Shown here: piece by piece, positions 6,064 to 9,500 of the stretch | Position numbering within the stretch: the first letter of the stretch is position 1 | Layout of the letters: each line of letters begins with the position of its first letter | Assembly (NCBI GenBank): GCA_964464435.1 | Contig: CAYXGE010000072.1 | Span: forward strand, 1 to 9,500 | Source of the DNA: CAYXGE01 sp964464435 | Lineage (GTDB): Bacteria; Pseudomonadota; Gammaproteobacteria; Burkholderiales; Methylophilaceae | Direction of reading: 5' to 3' | Length of the DNA stretch: 9,500 nt | Program-made: the position numbers and the translations under genes | The notes under the pieces: model-generated | Told to the model about the DNA's origin: nothing | Seen by the model: the letters and a program-made list of their open reading frames with translations, nothing else | Databases searched by the model: none

Positions 6064-6972
6064 CTAGGCAATTGCTCGAGAACACGTTTCAAGTTCTTGA
6101 GTTTCAACGTTAATTGCCTTTTGGTTTTGTGCACGAACAAGTCTATCCATCATCTTTAAATCGCGCTCAGTTAACCTTAGCGCAGCATCCACCCAAATTT
6201 CTGTAATTTCATAAAGTTCTTCAAGGGTCAGTGGGTTAACACGTTTTTTTGCACGTTGAACGGCTTGGTATGCGTTAAGCGAGCGATGATTTTTGCGTAT
6301 CCATTGGTATAGCGCTTGTTCACCTTCACCGTCTTCCGCCAATATATCCACAACTCCCATCTCATATAACTCTGTAGCCGAATAAAGCTTGCCTGAATTG
6401 ACCATTTCTTCAGCCGCTTTCATGCCAATCTTTCTTGATAAAAAGCTCAGAGCCCCCATGCCAGGAAATAAGTTGAACAACACTTCAGGTAAACCTAGTT
6501 GAGCACTTTTTTCTGCAATCAAGAGATGTGCTGAAAGTGCAGCTTCAAAGCCTCCACCCAGTGCTTGGCCCTGAACTAATGCAATTGTGGTAACAGGTGC
6601 TTGCATATTGTAGAACGTCCAAACATTATCTACGCATAGTTTTGCGTAGGCTAATAGATGATCTCTATCACGAGATGTGATGGCATTCTTAAATGTAGAG
6701 AGGTCACCACCAAAATTAAACACACTCTCTATACCAGAGGCCAGTACTAAATAGTTGATATTGTGTTGCCCATTATATGAAGCAGCTCTTCCACCTGTGC
6801 TTTGTATGTGTAAATGATTGTTAAGTAAGTTTTGTAATAATGTTTTGTTAAAACACGGTCTAGGTTCAGGATTCATAATAGACCACATGACGCCATACTC
6901 TGAGTCAAACTGTGTTTTTAATTGCTCAAAACTAGTTTGATTATTACTATAAAATTCAACTACCTTGTTCAT
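6064..6972 (-). CDS. rpfF: RpfF, DSF-family signal synthase (crotonase fold)
   Basis: RpfF makes cis-2-unsaturated fatty-acid quorum signals from acyl carrier protein substrates, acting as both thioesterase and dehydratase in the cytoplasm. The 302-residue product has the crotonase signature tuned to RpfF: FNFGGDL at 85-91, ALVQGQALGGGFEAALSAHL at 131-150 and GLPEVLFNLFPGMGA at 160-174. Glu143 and Glu163 match the two catalytic glutamates of Xanthomonas RpfF (Glu141, Glu161), with the same 20-residue spacing. The C-terminal ITEIWVDAALRL and MDRLVRAQ are also RpfF-like and not usual in enoyl-CoA hydratases. Length is close to the roughly 290 residues of known RpfF. The ATG at 6972 is preferred over the in-frame ATG at 6993 because AGGGG sits 7 bases upstream, while the outer ATG has no binding site. 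It is convergent with the rpfC-like gene, as in Xanthomonas, and divergent from fadL. Confidence 0.9.
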   Translation of the reverse strand: MNKVVEFYSNNQTSFEQLKTQFDSEYGVMWSIMNPEPRPCFNKTLLQNLLNNHLHIQSTGGRAASYNGQHNINYLVLASGIESVFNFGGDLSTFKNAITSRDRDHLLAYAKLCVDNVWTFYNMQAPVTTIALVQGQALGGGFEAALSAHLLIAEKSAQLGLPEVLFNLFPGMGALSFLSRKIGMKAAEEMVNSGKLYSATELYEMGVVDILAEDGEGEQALYQWIRKNHRSLNAYQAVQRAKKRVNPLTLEELYEITEIWVDAALRLTERDLKMMDRLVRAQNQKAINVETQELETCSRAIA

Positions 6973-6979
6973 TTTAATT

Positions 6980-6984
6980 CCCCT
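6980..6984 (-). promoter_or_regulatory. Ribosome binding site deciding the rpfF start
   Basis: The minus strand reads AGGGG here, 7 bases before the ATG at 6972. It lies inside the reading frame that would begin at the ATG at 6993, so it argues for the shorter protein. Confidence 0.6.
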
Positions 6985-7157
6985 ATCACTCATGGCTAGA
7001 TACTGTTATTTGGATATTGTGTTCAAAGTCTGGATGCAACGCAGGTTAGCTTTGCTGTATTTCTCTGCGTTTCTGTTAGATTATTCCTAATTACATGAAA
7101 TTTCTAGCATATGGTTATTTTTTATTTATCAGTTAGAATGCTTAAAAAGCAATAACC

Positions 7158-7165
7158 TATATAAA
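7158..7165 (+). promoter_or_regulatory. Candidate -10 box for fadL
   Basis: TATATAAA lies 36 bases before the fadL ATG, a suitable place for a sigma70 -10 element. The only -35-like hexamer nearby is TTAGAA at 7133-7138, with a long 19-base spacer to TATATA. The 229-base gap between rpfF and fadL must hold promoters for both genes; no convincing rpfF promoter was recognised in it. Confidence 0.25.
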
Positions 7166-7201
7166 ACATTTAATAAGTACATCAACTCGAGGGAGAGTGT
7201 A

Positions 7202-8482
7202 ATGCGTCACTATTTAATATTAGGTGCAGGCATCTTGTGTTCTACATCTGCTAATTCAGCCGGTTTTGCATTGATAGAACAAAACGCGAGTGGCATGGGT
7301 AATGCCTACGCAGGAGCCGCAGCAGTGGCTGAAGATGCCAGTACAATCTTTTTTAATCCTGCAGGGATGACTTATTTAAAAGGCAAGCAAATCGCAATTG
7401 CTGGTCACGCTATTAAGCCTACCGCGCATTTTGATAATCAGCGCTCAGACAGGGGGTTGCTTGTGCCTGCATCTGCTGCTGGTGGTGAGGGTGGGGATAT
7501 TGGCAGTTGGGCTTTTGTGCCTAATATGTATTACGCTCAAGAAATTAACCCTAACCTTTTTGTAGGGGTGGGGGTGAGTACACCTTTTGGTTTAAAAACG
7601 GAGTACGACAAAGATTGGATAGGTCGTTTTCAAGCAGTCAAATCCGAGTTAAAAACAATTAATATTAATCCCGCTATCGCTTTTAAAGTAAATGAGCAGT
7701 TGTCTATTGGCGCGGGTATATCAGCAATGTGGGCGCAGGCAGAGCTTACGCGCATGGTAAATGCTATACCACTCGGTCAAGGTGAGCGTGAGGTAAAAGT
7801 TAAGGGAGATGATTGGGGCTTTGGGTTTAATGTTGGTGCAATTTATCAAGCGACACCTGATACGCGTTTTGGCTTGGCATATCGCTCTAAAGTGGAGCAA
7901 CAATTAGATGGTGATTCAAGATCTTCGCTTGTAAGTTTAAATGCGATTCCTAATCGCACACTGAATACCGATGTCACGGCAGACATTACACTACCTGAAA
8001 ACTTTTCTATAAGTGCTTTTAGCCACCTTAATGAGCAATGGGATGTGATGGCTGATGTCACATGGACACGATGGAGTCAATTCCAAGAATTAAAAATTGT
8101 GCGAAATAATGGTACCACTTTAGGTGATGTGGTAACTGAGCATTGGAACAATACTTTGCGTTATTCAATCGGTGCTAGTTATAAATACAGTGACCAACTA
8201 AAACTAAGAGCAGGTGTAGCGTTTGATGAAGAGGCAATCGATAGTGAGCATAGAACTGCGCGTATTCCAGGCAATGATAGAACTTGGGTGGCATTAGGCG
8301 CAAGCTGGCAAATGGATGAAAATTGCAAGTTTGATTTGGGCTACGCGCATTTGTTTGTAAAAGATGCTTCTATCAATGACCTACAAAATAATCTTGCAAG
8401 GCAGCAATTTAACGGTAACCTCAGAGGTGAATATGATGGTCACGTTGATATTCTTAGCGTGCAATATACCCATACATTCTAA
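7202..8482 (+). CDS. fadL: FadL/OmpP1-family outer-membrane fatty-acid or hydrophobic-compound channel
   Basis: FadL proteins are 14-stranded outer-membrane barrels with an N-terminal plug that let long-chain fatty acids or other hydrophobic molecules cross the outer membrane. The 426-residue product has a signal peptide with probable cleavage after ANSA (residue 20). The mature N-terminus GFALIEQNASGMGNAYAG at 21-38 and FFNPAGM at 50-56 are the family hallmarks. The rest shows alternating aromatic/polar beta-strand patterns (for example DTRFGLAYRSK, WDVMADVTWTRW and KFDLGYAHLF) and ends in a terminal Phe, as expected for barrel assembly. Length is close to E. coli FadL (446). GAGGGAG at 7189-7195 sits 6 bases before the ATG. 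It is divergent from rpfF across 229 bases and is ended by its own terminator, so it appears monocistronic. The true substrate is not visible from sequence; fatty acids, including DSF, or aromatic compounds are all possible. Confidence 0.9.
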   Translation: MRHYLILGAGILCSTSANSAGFALIEQNASGMGNAYAGAAAVAEDASTIFFNPAGMTYLKGKQIAIAGHAIKPTAHFDNQRSDRGLLVPASAAGGEGGDIGSWAFVPNMYYAQEINPNLFVGVGVSTPFGLKTEYDKDWIGRFQAVKSELKTININPAIAFKVNEQLSIGAGISAMWAQAELTRMVNAIPLGQGEREVKVKGDDWGFGFNVGAIYQATPDTRFGLAYRSKVEQQLDGDSRSSLVSLNAIPNRTLNTDVTADITLPENFSISAFSHLNEQWDVMADVTWTRWSQFQELKIVRNNGTTLGDVVTEHWNNTLRYSIGASYKYSDQLKLRAGVAFDEEAIDSEHRTARIPGNDRTWVALGASWQMDENCKFDLGYAHLFVKDASINDLQNNLARQQFNGNLRGEYDGHVDILSVQYTHTF

Positions 8483-8499
8483 GTTAAACTAAACAAATA

Positions 8500-8546
8500 G
8501 ATGCCCTGCAAGCCAATATTTATGCGGCTCGTAGGGCATCTTTTTT
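8500..8546 (+). terminator. Intrinsic terminator after fadL
   Basis: GATGCCCT (8500-8507) pairs perfectly with AGGGCATC (8533-8540). The stem continues inward through GCAAGCC and GGCTCGT with one mismatch and one G-U pair, closing a loop of about 11 bases. Six T residues follow directly at 8541-8546. It begins 17 bases after the fadL stop. The next gene starts only 21 bases after the T-run, leaving little room for a promoter of its own. Confidence 0.92.
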
Positions 8547-8566
8547 GGTGAAATCCATATCAAAAA

Positions 8567-9500
8567 ATGTCAAAACCTGTTTCTACCTCACAGATAGCAC
8601 TGGCCAGTTTTATCGGCACGGCAATAGAGTTTTATGATTTTTACATCTATGCCATGGCGGCCGCTCTGGTCATTGGGCAGGTGTACTTTCCTGCGAGTGA
8701 CCCTGCCGCACAATCGTTAAATGCGTTTCTTACCTTTGGCATCGCCTTTGTCGCGCGCCCAGTAGGCGCGGTTGTGTTTGGGCATTTTGGTGATAAAGTC
8801 GGACGCAAAGCCACACTCGCGGCTTCATTGTTGGTAATGGGCGTATCCACTTTGCTCATCGGTTTGTTGCCAAGCTATGCCAGTTGGGGTGTGTGGGCGC
8901 CCATTTGTTTGTGCTTGTTACGTTTTGGGCAAGGCATTGGGCTTGGCGGCGAATGGGGTGGTGCAGCACTACTCGCCACCGAGCATGCGCCCGAAGGCAA
9001 GCGCGGATGGTTTGGTATGTTCCCGCAACTCGGGCCATCGGTTGGTTTTTTACTGGCAACCTTGAGCTTTTTAGGCCTTTCATTGTGGTTAAGTGAGGCT
9101 GAGTTTAAAGCTTGGGGTTGGCGTTTGCCTTTTATTGCCAGCGCTTTACTGGTGGTGGTAGGTTTGTATGTGCGCTTTAAATTGGCCGAAACGCCCGCAT
9201 TTGCAAAAGCGCTAGCGCAACAAAGCACACATAAGGTGCCCATCAAACACTTACTTAACGCTCATTTAAGGGCAATTTTTTTAGGTGCTTTGGCGATGGG
9301 CGTATGCTACAACTTGTTTTATACCGCTACGGTATTCTGCTTAAGTTATGGCACGCAAACGTTGGCAATTCCACGTGCCACATTTTTAACCATGTTGTGT
9401 ATTGCCGTACTTTTTATGACGCTTGCAACGCCAATATCTGCAAGTCTTTCAGACCGTTTTGGCAGAAGACCCGTGTTGCTGATTAGTAGCGCATTCGCCG
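8567..9500 (+). CDS. MFS transporter, metabolite:H+ symporter (MHS) type, N-terminal 311 residues (runs off the right edge)
   Basis: This is an inner-membrane proton-coupled symporter of the major facilitator superfamily. The opening ASFIGTAIEFYDFYIYAMAA at 13-32 is typical of MHS-family carriers. The loop 2-3 motif GHFGDKVGRK is at 72-81, the family block RFGQGIGLGGEWGGA is at 119-133, and the repeat of the loop motif, SDRFGRRP, is at 295-302 in the second half. About eight hydrophobic segments are visible before the cut; full members have 12 and about 430 residues. The GLGGEWGGA form is closer to YhjE/ShiA-like carriers than to ProP, but the substrate cannot be named. The ATG at 8567 places the family motif at the usual distance. 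The binding site is weak: GGTGAAA (8547-8553) is 13 bases upstream. The 5' two thirds is clearly richer in G and C than the rpf genes (34, 40 and 35 of 60 in the lines starting 8701, 8941 and 9001). Confidence 0.88.
   Translation, partial: MSKPVSTSQIALASFIGTAIEFYDFYIYAMAAALVIGQVYFPASDPAAQSLNAFLTFGIAFVARPVGAVVFGHFGDKVGRKATLAASLLVMGVSTLLIGLLPSYASWGVWAPICLCLLRFGQGIGLGGEWGGAALLATEHAPEGKRGWFGMFPQLGPSVGFLLATLSFLGLSLWLSEAEFKAWGWRLPFIASALLVVVGLYVRFKLAETPAFAKALAQQSTHKVPIKHLLNAHLRAIFLGALAMGVCYNLFYTATVFCLSYGTQTLAIPRATFLTMLCIAVLFMTLATPISASLSDRFGRRPVLLISSAFA

Noticed and set aside
6055..6076. ATTGC-TAG-GCAAT inverted repeat as a terminator between rpfC and rpfF
   Set aside because: Only five base pairs, AT-rich, inside the rpfF 3' end, and with no T-run on either strand.
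2323..6972. rpfB (acyl-CoA ligase that turns over DSF) as part of the cluster
   Set aside because: No acyl-CoA synthetase gene is present in the window; it may be elsewhere in the genome, so absence cannot be claimed.
6064..6972. Ordinary enoyl-CoA hydratase for fatty-acid degradation
   Set aside because: The C-terminal block, the paired glutamates and the linkage to an RpfC/RpfG operon all fit RpfF better, and no beta-oxidation partner gene is adjacent.
8875..9246. Overlapping open frames on both strands within the MFS gene
   Set aside because: The transporter frame carries clear MFS motifs through the whole stretch; the others arise from the GC-richer sequence.

Overview
The window looks like a chromosomal segment of an AT-rich betaproteobacterium. 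The minus-strand order dusB-fis-purH, with a four-base dusB/fis overlap and a short Fis of about 78 residues, is typical of Betaproteobacteria. The low GC of the rpf region (two hand-counted 60-base lines inside rpfC give 21/60 and 27/60), together with an Rpf system, would fit a Methylophilaceae-like methylotroph. That family assignment is inference, not something the sequence proves.

Layout. Positions 1-2054 are a leftward housekeeping block: dusB (tRNA dihydrouridine synthase), fis (nucleoid protein) and the 5' half of purH (purine synthesis), which runs off the left edge. Positions 2055-2322 are a very AT-rich divergent intergenic region with candidate -10 boxes for both directions and a perfect 7-3-7 palindrome. 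Positions 2323-6042 are a rightward three-gene signalling operon: a REC-HD-GYP cyclic-di-GMP phosphodiesterase (RpfG type), a stand-alone REC protein, and a membrane hybrid histidine kinase with HisKA, HATPase, REC and HPt domains (RpfC type). Facing it, with 21 bases between the stop codons, is a leftward rpfF gene (6064-6972) for a crotonase-fold DSF synthase with both catalytic glutamates. Divergent from rpfF is a FadL-type outer-membrane fatty-acid channel (7202-8482), ended by a strong intrinsic terminator. The right edge holds the 5' part of an MFS transporter of the metabolite:H+ symporter type in visibly GC-richer DNA.

How it fits together. The centre is a complete diffusible signal factor (DSF) quorum-sensing circuit. 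RpfF makes an unsaturated fatty-acid signal, RpfC senses it and relays phosphate through its own REC and HPt domains, and RpfG then hydrolyses cyclic-di-GMP. The gene order (rpfG, small gene, rpfC, then convergent rpfF) parallels the Xanthomonas rpfGHC/rpfF arrangement, but a receiver-only protein sits where RpfH would be. The neighbouring FadL channel is a plausible but unproven route for the fatty-acid signal across the outer membrane. No RNA genes, CRISPR arrays or insertion sequences were seen.
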